A stretch of 16,759 bases of DNA from an uncultured Clostridia bacterium (GCA_944381255.1 CALWKL010000050.1:1-16759), one strand, 5' to 3'; shown: positions 6,326 through 12,589, counted from the first letter of the stretch. The notes: generated by a model not told the origin, from the letters alone. A program made the numbers and translations.

Positions 6326-7519
6326 ATGGATAATGTTGTGAGTTTAACTCGTTGTGGTTCGTATAATGATGATGTAATGGGCGCTGTCCGCCAGTGTATT
6401 GATAATTTAGGTGGAATATCAAAATTTGTACAACCTAATGCCACTGTTGTGCTAAAAGTGAATGCAGTTATGAAATGCGCTCCAGAGAAATGTGCGACTA
6501 CCAATCCTCTAGTGGTAGAGGCGATAGGTAAACTCTGTAAAGAGGCTGGGGCAGGGCGCATAATTATTGCAGATAGTGCAGGTGGGCCGTTTACTGAAGG
6601 ATATATGAATGGTATTTTTAAAGCCTGTGGGTATATTGATATTGCAGAAAGAAATGGCTTCTTAATAAATTCAAATTTCAATACTTTTGAAGCATCGTTA
6701 CCTGAGGGAAAGGTTTCAAAAAACTTTTTAATTTGTGATTGCTTAAGAGAGGCAGATGTCATAATTAATGTTACCAAGTTAAAAACCCATTCCTTTACAG
6801 GTATGTCAAATGCAATAAAAAATATGTTTGGCGCTATACCGGGACTAACAAAAGTAGAAATGCACGGTAAGTATCGAACCTTAGATGTCTTTGGAGAGTT
6901 TTTATTTGATATATTAGATTATTTTAAAGATAAGTTGGTGCTACACCTTACTGATGGTATTATGGGTATGGAGGGGCCGGGTCCAACCAACGGCACTCCT
7001 AGATTCATTGGTGCTATAATTGCAGGTTCAAATCCAGTGGCTGTAGATGTCGTGGGCGCCAAATTGATGAATTATGACCCTTCTACTTTGCCTAATATAA
7101 TGACAGGAGTAAATCGTGGATATTTGGATAGTAACTTGAATGTTACTGTATTGGGAGAAAAAATTGAAGATTTAAAAGTATGCGATTATCAAACAGTAGT
7201 GCCAAATAATTATCGTCCTTTTGCTCATACAATGCCACAGTGGATGCAACCCATAGTGCATAGACTTACAACTCAGCGACCTCATGTCAATAGACGCAAA
7301 TGTCGTGGTTGTAAAAAGTGCTTTGAGCATTGCCCTGTCAAAGCTATTAGTATGATTCCTACTAAAAAAGGGAAGTTACCAAAAGCAAAGTTTGACTACA
7401 ACAAATGCATTAGGTGTTACTGTTGCCAGGAGTTGTGCCCTTTTGGGTTGGTAAAAGTTAAATCTGGTATAGTATACAAAATTATGCATATAGGCAGTAA
7501 TAAAAGATTAAAAAAGTGA
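6326..7519 (+). CDS. DUF362 protein with C-terminal 2x[4Fe-4S] ferredoxin domain
   Basis: The biological role of DUF362 proteins is not established; with the ferredoxin domain this one should be a cytoplasmic iron-sulfur protein in electron transfer or a redox-linked step. Residues 1-290 are DUF362, with hallmark segments NVTKLKTHSFTGM (148-160), KNMFGAIPG (165-173) and the DGIMGMEGPGPTNG stretch (210-223). Residues 320-375 are a ferredoxin-like domain with two full cluster motifs: C326-x2-C329-x2-C332-x3-C336-P and C361-x2-C364-x2-C367-x3-C371-P, plus an extra Cys366. At 397 residues the length is usual for this fusion. The tail is Lys-rich. AGGAGA at 6313-6318 precedes the ATG. No membrane segment or partner redox gene is adjacent. 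Confidence 0.92.
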   Translation: MDNVVSLTRCGSYNDDVMGAVRQCIDNLGGISKFVQPNATVVLKVNAVMKCAPEKCATTNPLVVEAIGKLCKEAGAGRIIIADSAGGPFTEGYMNGIFKACGYIDIAERNGFLINSNFNTFEASLPEGKVSKNFLICDCLREADVIINVTKLKTHSFTGMSNAIKNMFGAIPGLTKVEMHGKYRTLDVFGEFLFDILDYFKDKLVLHLTDGIMGMEGPGPTNGTPRFIGAIIAGSNPVAVDVVGAKLMNYDPSTLPNIMTGVNRGYLDSNLNVTVLGEKIEDLKVCDYQTVVPNNYRPFAHTMPQWMQPIVHRLTTQRPHVNRRKCRGCKKCFEHCPVKAISMIPTKKGKLPKAKFDYNKCIRCYCCQELCPFGLVKVKSGIVYKIMHIGSNKRLKK

Positions 7520-7537
7520 ATAAAATATGCTTTATGC

Positions 7538-7566
7538 TTGACTTATTGTTGCATTTGTGATATAAT
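7538..7566 (+). promoter_or_regulatory. strong sigma-A promoter of greA
   Basis: -35 TTGACT (7538-7543) and -10 TATAAT (7561-7566) are 17 bases apart, with a TGA extension directly before the -10. Inverted repeats TTGCAT (7549-7554) / ATGCAA (7565-7570) and TATGCTT (7533-7539) / AAGCATA (7580-7586) overlap it. They may be an operator or chance. The start near 7573 leaves a 50-base leader. Confidence 0.85.
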
Positions 7567-7622
7567 GCAAGTCTATATTAAGCATAATCTTAATTATTTT
7601 ACATCATAAGGAGCATAAAAAA

Positions 7623-8096
7623 ATGGAAAAAGAAGTAGTCGTAACAGAAGAAGGACTAAAGCAAATGAAAGAACGCCTTGAGTACTTGATTAAGGAAAAG
7701 CGTCCTGAGTGCTCTGAAAAAATCGGTATCGCACGCAGTTACGGTGATTTAAGTGAAAATAGTGAGTATGTGGCAGCACGTGAGGAGCAAGCTCAGGTAG
7801 AATCTGAAATTCTAGAACTAGAAGAAAAGTTGCGCCATGTAAAAATTATAAATGAATCTAATATTGACACTAGTAGCATAAGCCTTGGTTGTACAGTCAA
7901 AATTTATGATATGATGTTTGATGAAGAGATGGAGTATAAAATCGTTGGTAGTACAGAATCGGACCCTGCAAAAGGGCTACTTAGCAATGAAAGTCCTGCA
8001 GGCAAGGCTTTGCTTGGTGCAAAAGTTGGGGATATTGTCACATATAAATCTAATGCCGGTGATATTAAATTGAAAGTGCTAGACATTAAAGTTTAA
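7623..8096 (+). CDS. greA: transcription elongation factor GreA
   Basis: GreA enters the RNA polymerase secondary channel and stimulates cleavage of backtracked RNA so elongation can resume. The 157 residues match the family length. Residues 1-75 form the antiparallel coiled coil, whose tip carries the acidic pair Asp42 and Glu45 in GDLSENSEY (41-49), the residues that position the second catalytic metal. Residues 80-157 are the FKBP-like domain that docks on polymerase; they contain the conserved SPAGKALLGAKVGD stretch (124-137). TAAGGAG at 7607-7613 lies nine bases before the ATG. The gene is monocistronic: a consensus promoter ahead and a 10-bp terminator behind. It lacks the lysS neighbour seen in many Bacillota. 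Confidence 0.97.
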   Translation: MEKEVVVTEEGLKQMKERLEYLIKEKRPECSEKIGIARSYGDLSENSEYVAAREEQAQVESEILELEEKLRHVKIINESNIDTSSISLGCTVKIYDMMFDEEMEYKIVGSTESDPAKGLLSNESPAGKALLGAKVGDIVTYKSNAGDIKLKVLDIKV

Positions 8097-8111
8097 TTTA
8101 TTCATTAAATT

Positions 8112-8141
8112 AAGATTACTCTTTTTGGAGTAATCTTTTTT
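8112..8141 (+). terminator. terminator of greA
   Basis: AAGATTACTC (8112-8121) pairs with GAGTAATCTT (8128-8137) around a six-base loop and is followed by TTTTATT, 15 bases after the greA stop. Confidence 0.85.
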
Positions 8142-8260
8142 ATTACTTTTATTCAAAAATTTGCGAGTACATTAAAAGTCTAAGATATTATCTCTTTAAA
8201 TAAATTCATACTCACTACTGAATAATTTAACACTGCTTTTTACAAATGGTTTATTTTTAG

Positions 8261-8288
8261 TTGAAAAAAATAAATTTAATGTTATAAT
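8261..8288 (+). promoter_or_regulatory. promoter of the Smr-like gene, start point at the ATG
   Basis: -35 TTGAAA (8261-8266) and -10 TATAAT (8283-8288) are 16 bases apart. The expected transcription start is about seven bases past the -10, at 8295-8296, which is the A of the ATG. No Shine-Dalgarno site fits between, so the mRNA is predicted to be leaderless. Confidence 0.7.
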
Positions 8289-8295
8289 TATAAAT

Positions 8296-8634
8296 ATGAA
8301 GTACAAAGTAATAAATTTGAAAGAAAATAATCCTACAGTTGAGTTGGCTTTAGGATTATTGGAAATTGAAATAGAGGTTGGCAGACGAGAGGGGGTTGTT
8401 TGCTTAAAGATTATCCACGGATATGGCTCTCACGGAGTAGGTGGTGAAATTAAAAAATCGCTCTCTTTTTGGCTAAATAGAGCAAAAAATCGAGGCTTTA
8501 TACGAGACTTCGTAAAGGGAGAGAATTGGACTGCTAGCGAAAAAGCATCAAAGTTTAAGCAGGTATGCCCAGAGCTATTGGGCGACCCAGAATTATATTA
8601 TGCTAATGCAGGTGTTACTATAATTTTGATTTAA
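8296..8634 (+). CDS. stand-alone Smr-like domain protein
   Basis: Smr domains are small nucleic-acid-binding or nicking domains, first seen at the C-terminus of MutS2 and also found alone. Here the 112 residues align with the core: strand VVCLKIIHG (34-42), the HGYGSHG loop (41-47) in place of the usual HGxGxG, a helix GGEIKKSLSFWL (49-60), and a final strand NAGVTIILI (104-112). The upstream LDLHG motif of catalytic Smr domains is replaced by INLKEN (6-11). A segment of about 35 residues (65-100) between helix and last strand is longer than usual. So the fold is supported, but nuclease activity is doubtful. No ribosome-binding site precedes the ATG; translation is probably from a leaderless mRNA. 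Confidence 0.75.
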   Translation: MKYKVINLKENNPTVELALGLLEIEIEVGRREGVVCLKIIHGYGSHGVGGEIKKSLSFWLNRAKNRGFIRDFVKGENWTASEKASKFKQVCPELLGDPELYYANAGVTIILI

Positions 8635-8682
8635 TGAGTCCAAGTTTTAATAATTTAATAAGTTTAATGATTTTACAAAAAC

Positions 8683-8720
8683 AAAAAAGAGTAGTTAGTA
8701 TCAACTAATTACTCTTTTTT
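8683..8720. terminator. bidirectional terminator between smr-like gene and rplI
   Basis: AAAAAAGAGTA (8683-8693) pairs with TACTCTTTTTT (8710-8720); an inner GTTAGT/ACTAAT pairing with one G-T wobble extends it to 17 bp around a four-base loop. Both strands end in T6, fitting the convergent genes on either side. Confidence 0.9.
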
Positions 8721-8737
8721 AATAAAACAAATATAAG

Positions 8738-9178
8738 TTATATGCCAGAGACTGTAACGAAGAATTTTGCCTCAATTTTCTCTGCGAAGCGAGCTTTTGC
8801 CTCGTATTTACCTACAAGTTTTATAAGAGGTAGGGTAATCATTTTCTTTTCTATAGAAATGCCCATCTCATTGAGTTTTTCGGCTACTTCCTTGTTTGTT
8901 ACTGCGCCGAATAGCTTGCCATTTTCACCAATTTTGACTTTTATCTCAATATTTTTACCTTGCAATTTGCCTGCTTCTACTGCAAATTCATCTCTTTCAA
9001 CCTGCTTGTGATATGCTTTTGCAGCTTTTGCTTGCGCATTTATGTTTAAATTGGTGTTGTTGGCTGGCTCTGCCAATTTTTTCTTTAGTAAAAAATTACG
9101 AGCATATCCGTCACTTACGTTTACTACATCGCCTTTTTTACCAGTACCCTTGATATCTTGTAACAGAATAACTTGCAT
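8738..9178 (-). CDS. rplI: 50S ribosomal protein L9
   Basis: L9 binds domain V of 23S rRNA at the base of the L1 stalk and helps keep the reading frame. The 146-residue protein has the N-terminal domain MQVILLQDIKGTGKKGDVV followed by the signature GYARNFLLKKKLA (residues 24-36), a long Lys/Ala-rich connecting helix (40-75), and the C-terminal domain with GKLFGAVTNKEVAE. The frame is open back to 9238, but that start would lie upstream of the promoter; the real ATG at 9178 has AAAGGAGG at 9186-9193. It is monocistronic with its own promoter, not next to rpsF, ssb, rpsR or dnaB as is common. It converges on the Smr-like gene across a shared hairpin. Confidence 0.96.
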   Translation of the reverse strand: MQVILLQDIKGTGKKGDVVNVSDGYARNFLLKKKLAEPANNTNLNINAQAKAAKAYHKQVERDEFAVEAGKLQGKNIEIKVKIGENGKLFGAVTNKEVAEKLNEMGISIEKKMITLPLIKLVGKYEAKARFAEKIEAKFFVTVSGI

Positions 9179-9205
9179 AATCTTGCCTCCTTTGGGTTTA
9201 TTTTT

Positions 9206-9234
9206 ATTATAATATAAAAAAACAAATTTGTAAA
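9206..9234 (-). promoter_or_regulatory. sigma-A promoter of rplI
   Basis: On the minus strand, -35 TTTACA (9229-9234) and a perfect -10 TATAAT (9206-9211) are 17 bases apart. Start near 9199, about 21 bases before the ATG at 9178. Confidence 0.8.
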
Positions 9235-9267
9235 TCATTAGGGGCAGTTTTAATTTATACTTCTTAA

Positions 9268-9283
9268 AATTTTAATTAAAATT
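9268..9283. repeat. 16-bp AT palindrome upstream of the DUF1540 gene
   Basis: AATTTTAATTAAAATT is a perfect palindrome in the region between divergent rplI and the DUF1540 gene. It may be an operator, but such sequences occur by chance in DNA this AT-rich. I found no convincing promoter for the DUF1540 gene nearby. Confidence 0.3.
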
Positions 9284-9357
9284 AGTAATTTGGTAGTAAT
9301 GGGCTAACTGCATAAAAGTTTTTTAAATGGGCAAAATCACTAAAAAAGGAGGTAATT

Positions 9358-9678
9358 ATGGATATAAAGTGTCGCAAAACAAGTTGTCGCTTTAATAATG
9401 CTTATACATGTATGGCAAAAGGCGTGGATATTTCTAATAAGACAGAGTGCAGAACTTTTGATGCTGATACCACAAAGCACGCAAAAGATTTCAGTAAAAA
9501 TATTTTCGAAGCCGATACAGAAAATTATGCTAATTCACGTCATATAAAGGAAGTTAATTTATTTTGTGAGGCAGGGAAGTGCTTGTTTAATCACAGTGGA
9601 CAATGTCATGCGAATGGTATCACAGTACTCGATGAAGGTGAGGGGTGCACTGCTTGTGGTACCTTTGTAGAAGAATAG
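9358..9678 (+). CDS. protein with two DUF1540 Cys-rich domains
   Basis: DUF1540 is a short four-Cys domain widespread in Clostridia, thought to bind metal; its function is unknown. Both copies are clear. Copy 1 (residues 3-34) has C5, C10, C18 and C31 with RFNN and CRTF landmarks. Copy 2 (68-103) has C70, C75, C83 and C97, with an added C100 and the ending CGTF. The linker (35-67) is charged and probably flexible. No signal or membrane segment is present, so it is cytoplasmic. AAGGAGGT at 9346-9353 gives a very strong ribosome-binding site, suggesting high expression. It is monocistronic and converges with the degV-type gene over a 14-bp hairpin. Confidence 0.9.
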   Translation: MDIKCRKTSCRFNNAYTCMAKGVDISNKTECRTFDADTTKHAKDFSKNIFEADTENYANSRHIKEVNLFCEAGKCLFNHSGQCHANGITVLDEGEGCTACGTFVEE

Positions 9679-9715
9679 TTTTGATATCCTACTAAGAAAG
9701 GTTTTTTGCAAAAAC

Positions 9716-9750
9716 AAAAAACATATTAGTTTTATGCTAATATGTTTTTT
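9716..9750. terminator. bidirectional terminator between DUF1540 and degV-type genes
   Basis: AAAAAACATATTAG (9716-9729) and CTAATATGTTTTTT (9737-9750) form a perfect 14-bp stem with a seven-base loop and T6 on both strands. It fits the convergent gene pair. Confidence 0.9.
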
Positions 9751-9765
9751 ATTTTATATGCGATT

Positions 9766-10599
9766 TTACTTAATGACATAGGTAAAGACCGTTGCGTTTT
9801 CATCTAAAAATGCTCCTAATAGATAGGGCAATTCACTGACCTCTACTGTTTTGGTACTAAAGAGCTGTTCAAGTTTTTCTTTTGGGTATTCGGTCTTTGT
9901 TTTATCACGAGCAAATTGAATAATAATAGGCTGGTCAGTAGCTAGAGGGGTAGATTTTATAGCATTAATTATATAGTCTTGTGCGTTTTTTGTCCCTGCT
10001 TTTTTGTCTACGTAAACTATATTACCGTTTTGGATAGTAATAATCGGCTTAATATTTAGTACACTTTTTGGCAAACTGCTACTGCCTATAATTCTGTCGG
10101 TTTTTTGGAGCATATCAAGGTTATCTCCCGTAGCATAAGTGCGAATATGTAGTTTGAATTTGTTTAAATACTCAGTGATTTCTGCTAGTGTCATTGTCTC
10201 ACGATGCTTTATCGCTTCCATAACTAATATTCTAAGCCCAGCGCCAACAGTGCCTGAATCAATAATTTCTATGTTTAAATAATCAACTTCATCTCGGTAA
10301 AGTTTTGCACTGTTGTATATAGCTGACAATCCGCTACTCAAAGTGATGACGAGTAGTGGGTCTTCATTCTTCTTGGCTGCTTCAAATCGGTCAATATATT
10401 CCAAAGCATTTGGAGGCAGGGTCGCAGGAGCACCACCACTAGCTATCAATCTTGCTCGAAAGTCATCTGCAGATATATTTATTCCATCGTAAAAAATTTC
10501 ATTATCAAAATCTATATTGATAGGTAATACCGTGATTCCCAAAGCCTTTGCTTCATCTTCTCTAATTCCACTTGTGCTGTCAGTTATTATTTGTATCAT
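9766..10599 (-). CDS. DegV-family protein (fatty-acid-binding FakB-like)
   Basis: DegV/FakB proteins hold a fatty acid so that FakA kinase can phosphorylate it for membrane lipid synthesis. The 277 residues fit the family length. Landmarks: IITDSTSGI at 4-12, TLSSGLSAIYNSAK at 86-99, IIDSGTVGAGLRI at 112-124 and LNIKPIITI at 181-189. Two features are unusual. The TSQPS motif of typical members is TLPPN here (60-64), and the C-terminal H-x-GPG stretch is replaced by GAFLDENATV (262-271), losing the His. Ligand contacts may therefore differ. The frame extends to 10647, but that codon lies in the -35 box; ATG 10599 has GAGG six bases ahead. No fakA is adjacent. Confidence 0.9.
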   Translation of the reverse strand: MIQIITDSTSGIREDEAKALGITVLPINIDFDNEIFYDGINISADDFRARLIASGGAPATLPPNALEYIDRFEAAKKNEDPLLVITLSSGLSAIYNSAKLYRDEVDYLNIEIIDSGTVGAGLRILVMEAIKHRETMTLAEITEYLNKFKLHIRTYATGDNLDMLQKTDRIIGSSSLPKSVLNIKPIITIQNGNIVYVDKKAGTKNAQDYIINAIKSTPLATDQPIIIQFARDKTKTEYPKEKLEQLFSTKTVEVSELPYLLGAFLDENATVFTYVIK

Positions 10600-10618
10600 A
10601 TAAAACCTCACTACCAAG

Positions 10619-10647
10619 ATTATAATTGATACGTATTTAAAAGTCAA
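10619..10647 (-). promoter_or_regulatory. sigma-A promoter of the degV-type gene
   Basis: On the minus strand, -35 TTGACT (10642-10647) and -10 TATAAT (10619-10624) are 17 bases apart. The start near 10612 leaves a leader of only about 13 bases before the ATG at 10599, and this decides the start codon. The DNA from 10648 to 10848 shows no gene or other supported element. Confidence 0.85.
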
Positions 10648-10848
10648 ATAAAAAAAGAATAACTCTTTTGCTTATATAGTATTTAAAATGTAATTTTTTA
10701 TCAAACTTATTAGAGCAAGCAATGTAATAAGTGAAATTAGTTTGCTTAGTACTTATTATTGAGTATCGCTTTTATAGTAAAATATATATTTGTTTTTAAA
10801 ATATTGTTGTAAAAGCTATGTGTATTCGCTTTTAGTAATTATGAAAAT

Positions 10849-10882
10849 AAAAAAACACCCAATCTAAAATCTAGAACGGGTG
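10849..10882 (-). terminator. terminator of the tRNA unit
   Basis: On the minus strand, CACCC (reading from 10882) pairs with GGGTG (ending 10856), with an inner TCTA/TAGA pairing, and is followed by seven T. It starts one base after the tRNA-Ile CCA end. Confidence 0.75.
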
Positions 10883-10883
10883 A

Positions 10884-10960
10884 TGGTGGGAAGTAGTGGA
10901 CTCGAACCACCGACCTCACGCTTATCAGGCGTGTGCTCTAACCAGCTGAGCTAACTTCCC
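10884..10960 (-). tRNA. tRNA-Ile (anticodon GAT)
   Basis: A complete cloverleaf is visible on the minus strand. Acceptor GGGAAGT pairs with ACTTCCC; D-arm GCTC/GAGC; anticodon stem CACGC/GCGTG around loop CTGATAA, anticodon GAT; T-arm GGTGG-TTCGAGT-CCACT with one G-T pair. The discriminator is A and CCA is encoded (10884-10886). It decodes ATC and ATT codons. It follows tRNA-Ala on the same strand, 55 bases downstream, and no separate promoter is seen. Confidence 0.97.
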
Positions 10961-10965
10961 AAAAA

Positions 10966-10984
10966 AGTAAAACTAAGTTTTACT
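10966..10984 (-). terminator. AT-rich hairpin plus T6 between the two tRNA genes
   Basis: AGTAAAAC (10966-10973) and GTTTTACT (10977-10984) form an 8-bp stem with a three-base loop. On the minus strand it is followed by a T-run reaching the tRNA-Ile 5' end. It resembles a weak terminator that would lower tRNA-Ile relative to tRNA-Ala, or a processing element. Confidence 0.4.
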
Positions 10985-10987
10985 AAT

Positions 10988-11015
10988 ATGGGATTATAGT
11001 AATCTATAATCCCAT
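10988..11015 (-). other. 12-bp hairpin directly after tRNA-Ala CCA
   Basis: ATGGGATTATAG (10988-10999) and CTATAATCCCAT (11004-11015) pair perfectly over a four-base loop, starting at the first base past the tRNA-Ala CCA end. No long T-tract follows. It probably shapes 3' processing or stability of the tRNA precursor; this is inferred. Confidence 0.55.
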
Positions 11016-11092
11016 TGGTGGAGATGAAGGGATTCGAACCCTTGACCCCCTGCTTGCAAGGCAGGTGCTCTAGCCAACTGAGCTACACCCCC
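11016..11092 (-). tRNA. tRNA-Ala (anticodon TGC)
   Basis: On the minus strand, acceptor GGGGGTG pairs with CATCTCC (two G-T pairs); D-arm GCTC/GAGC; anticodon stem CCTGC/GCAGG around loop CTTGCAA, anticodon TGC; T-arm AAGGG-TTCGAAT-CCCTT. The discriminator is A and CCA is encoded (11016-11018). It is first in the tRNA unit, about 25 bases after the predicted transcription start. Confidence 0.97.
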
Positions 11093-11123
11093 ACGAGTGT
11101 CTTTTTTTGCTGATGACTTTTCT

Positions 11124-11152
11124 ATAATAGCATTTTTTTTTGTTATTGTCAA
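11124..11152 (-). promoter_or_regulatory. promoter of the tRNA-Ala/tRNA-Ile unit
   Basis: On the minus strand, -35 TTGACA (11147-11152) and -10 TATTAT (11124-11129) are 17 bases apart, with a TGC extension before the -10. The spacer has a nine-A tract. Start near 11117. Confidence 0.85.
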
Positions 11153-11231
11153 CAAAAAATCTTAAAAAAATAAAAAAAGTTTTTCCATTTTACTTGTTTG
11201 TTTTTTGCAATATCTTTTTTTTAATTTTCGT

Positions 11232-11260
11232 TTGACAGAACTTTTTTTGTGTGCTAACCT
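11232..11260 (+). promoter_or_regulatory. promoter of the thyX-like gene
   Basis: -35 TTGACA (11232-11237) and -10 TAACCT (11255-11260) are 17 bases apart with a TGC extended -10. Start near 11267. It lies downstream of the in-frame ATG at 11205, so that codon cannot be the start. Confidence 0.7.
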
Positions 11261-11291
11261 ATTGCAGAATTTTATTCAGGAGTTACTAAAG

Positions 11292-12506
11292 ATGAAGATA
11301 ACAATAATTCAAAATTCTCAGCCTTTGATTGTAAATGCAGAAAATTATGAAAATTTGCCATTTTTGATGGGGGCTAAGATTATGGCTACTTGTGTAAGCA
11401 ATACCCCTGTAGAGACTATGACTACCGAGCCTTTGGCTAAGACTCTAGCACGCAAGCATGAGACACTGGTCCAACGTCATCATAGTGGATATGACTTTGA
11501 GTATCTTACACTTGTGATGGAAGATGTGAGCAAATTATTCTGTATGTTCCTTAATAATTTGCATGTCTATTGTACTGAAGAAACTAGTGGTAGGCACAAA
11601 GTACTGGTGCTTCCTGCCAAAGAGCAAGCAGTATTTGATTATTTTTACAATAAAATCTATAATCATCAATTAGAGAAAAACCCAGATGCTATCAATAGTA
11701 AATCTGCTATGCACCACATTAGACAGGTTGCGCTAGAAAATGCTCGCTATACAACAGGGCTAGATGCAAGGACTAATATTTGCTACGGAGTAAGTTTGCG
11801 TCAACTCAATTATATTTATGGTTGGGCAGAAAAATTCCTTGCAAAAGATGATTACAACACATACGAATCACTCGTTGTCGATGAAATGGAAAACTTTTTG
11901 AAAGCTCTTGATGATTTGGAAATCAATGGTACAAAAATCATTGACCCTATATTAAAGAAAGACCCATATGGCAGAAGCTTTAATTTGTTTGGCAACTTTG
12001 AGCGTAAGCCCGAGTATTATGGCGCTGTGTACGAGGTGTACTACAATGCTTCTGCTACAGCGACTGCGCAGATGCAACGCCATCGTCAACTTAATTATTT
12101 AATTAATGACCCTGATAAACAACAAGAGTACGAGTATTACATTCCCAAAGTAGTCCGCGAAATCGAAGGTTTAGATGAAGAATGGGTAGACAAAATTGAG
12201 AGCCTTAACAATATTCCGCAAGCACGCTTACTCGAAGTGCGTGAAACTGGAGAGGTCGGAGGACTAGTATGTAAGTTGAAAGAGCGTGCGTGCAATTTCG
12301 CTCAAGAAGAGACTCGTCAGATTTCAAGCGAAGTAGCTTATCGAGTTTTTACAGGAATGGCTGATTATGATGCAAGTTTGTCAAAGGAATTGTGCGACAG
12401 ATATCTAAACAAGAATCGTTGTTATTTTGAAGATTATGAGCGTTGTCCATGTAAGTCTCCTTGCAAACCTGATGATGCTATTACTTTTGAAATGGAACGC
12501 GAGTAA
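11292..12506 (+). CDS. double-length ThyX-like (flavin-dependent thymidylate synthase family) protein
   Basis: ThyX makes dTMP from dUMP using FAD, NADPH and methylene-THF; typical chains are 210-260 residues, this one 404. Two ThyX-like units are visible. Unit 1 (about 40-205): HHSGYDFEYLTLVMEDVSK (63-81) fits the FAD-site His/Glu strand, but the RHRxxSxNExSxRY motif is eroded to NLHVYCTEETSGRH (89-102); E149-x-A-R152 is intact. Unit 2 (about 235-375): RHR is intact (263-265) and followed by YYIP (282-285); the E-x-A-R site has lost its Glu (PQAR, 309-312), but R332-A-x3-A-Q-x-E fits the dUMP Arg region. The tail has four Cys (377, 385, 387, 391). AGGAG at 11278-11282 marks the start. Family certain to me at about 85%; activity is uncertain. 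Confidence 0.8.
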   Translation: MKITIIQNSQPLIVNAENYENLPFLMGAKIMATCVSNTPVETMTTEPLAKTLARKHETLVQRHHSGYDFEYLTLVMEDVSKLFCMFLNNLHVYCTEETSGRHKVLVLPAKEQAVFDYFYNKIYNHQLEKNPDAINSKSAMHHIRQVALENARYTTGLDARTNICYGVSLRQLNYIYGWAEKFLAKDDYNTYESLVVDEMENFLKALDDLEINGTKIIDPILKKDPYGRSFNLFGNFERKPEYYGAVYEVYYNASATATAQMQRHRQLNYLINDPDKQQEYEYYIPKVVREIEGLDEEWVDKIESLNNIPQARLLEVRETGEVGGLVCKLKERACNFAQEETRQISSEVAYRVFTGMADYDASLSKELCDRYLNKNRCYFEDYERCPCKSPCKPDDAITFEMERE

Positions 12507-12589
12507 TTTAACTAATAATTTTTAGGATATAAAAAAAATAAAAAGTTATGTAAAATAATTTGTATTATTGTGTCAAAATATAGTAAAAT

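Noticed and set aside
6295..6777. Minus-strand frame of 160 codons
   Set aside because: It lies antisense within the DUF362 gene, whose frame has clear motifs; no ribosome-binding site or recognisable protein.
9179..9238. Longer L9 starting at 9238
   Set aside because: That codon lies upstream of the promoter; ATG 9178 has a perfect ribosome-binding site and gives the normal L9 N-terminus.
10600..10647. Longer DegV-type protein starting at 10647
   Set aside because: The start would lie inside the -35 box; ATG 10599 has GAGG upstream and gives the family N-terminus.
11205..11291. Longer ThyX-like protein starting at 11205
   Set aside because: It lies upstream of the promoter at 11232-11260; ATG 11292 has AGGAG at a good distance.
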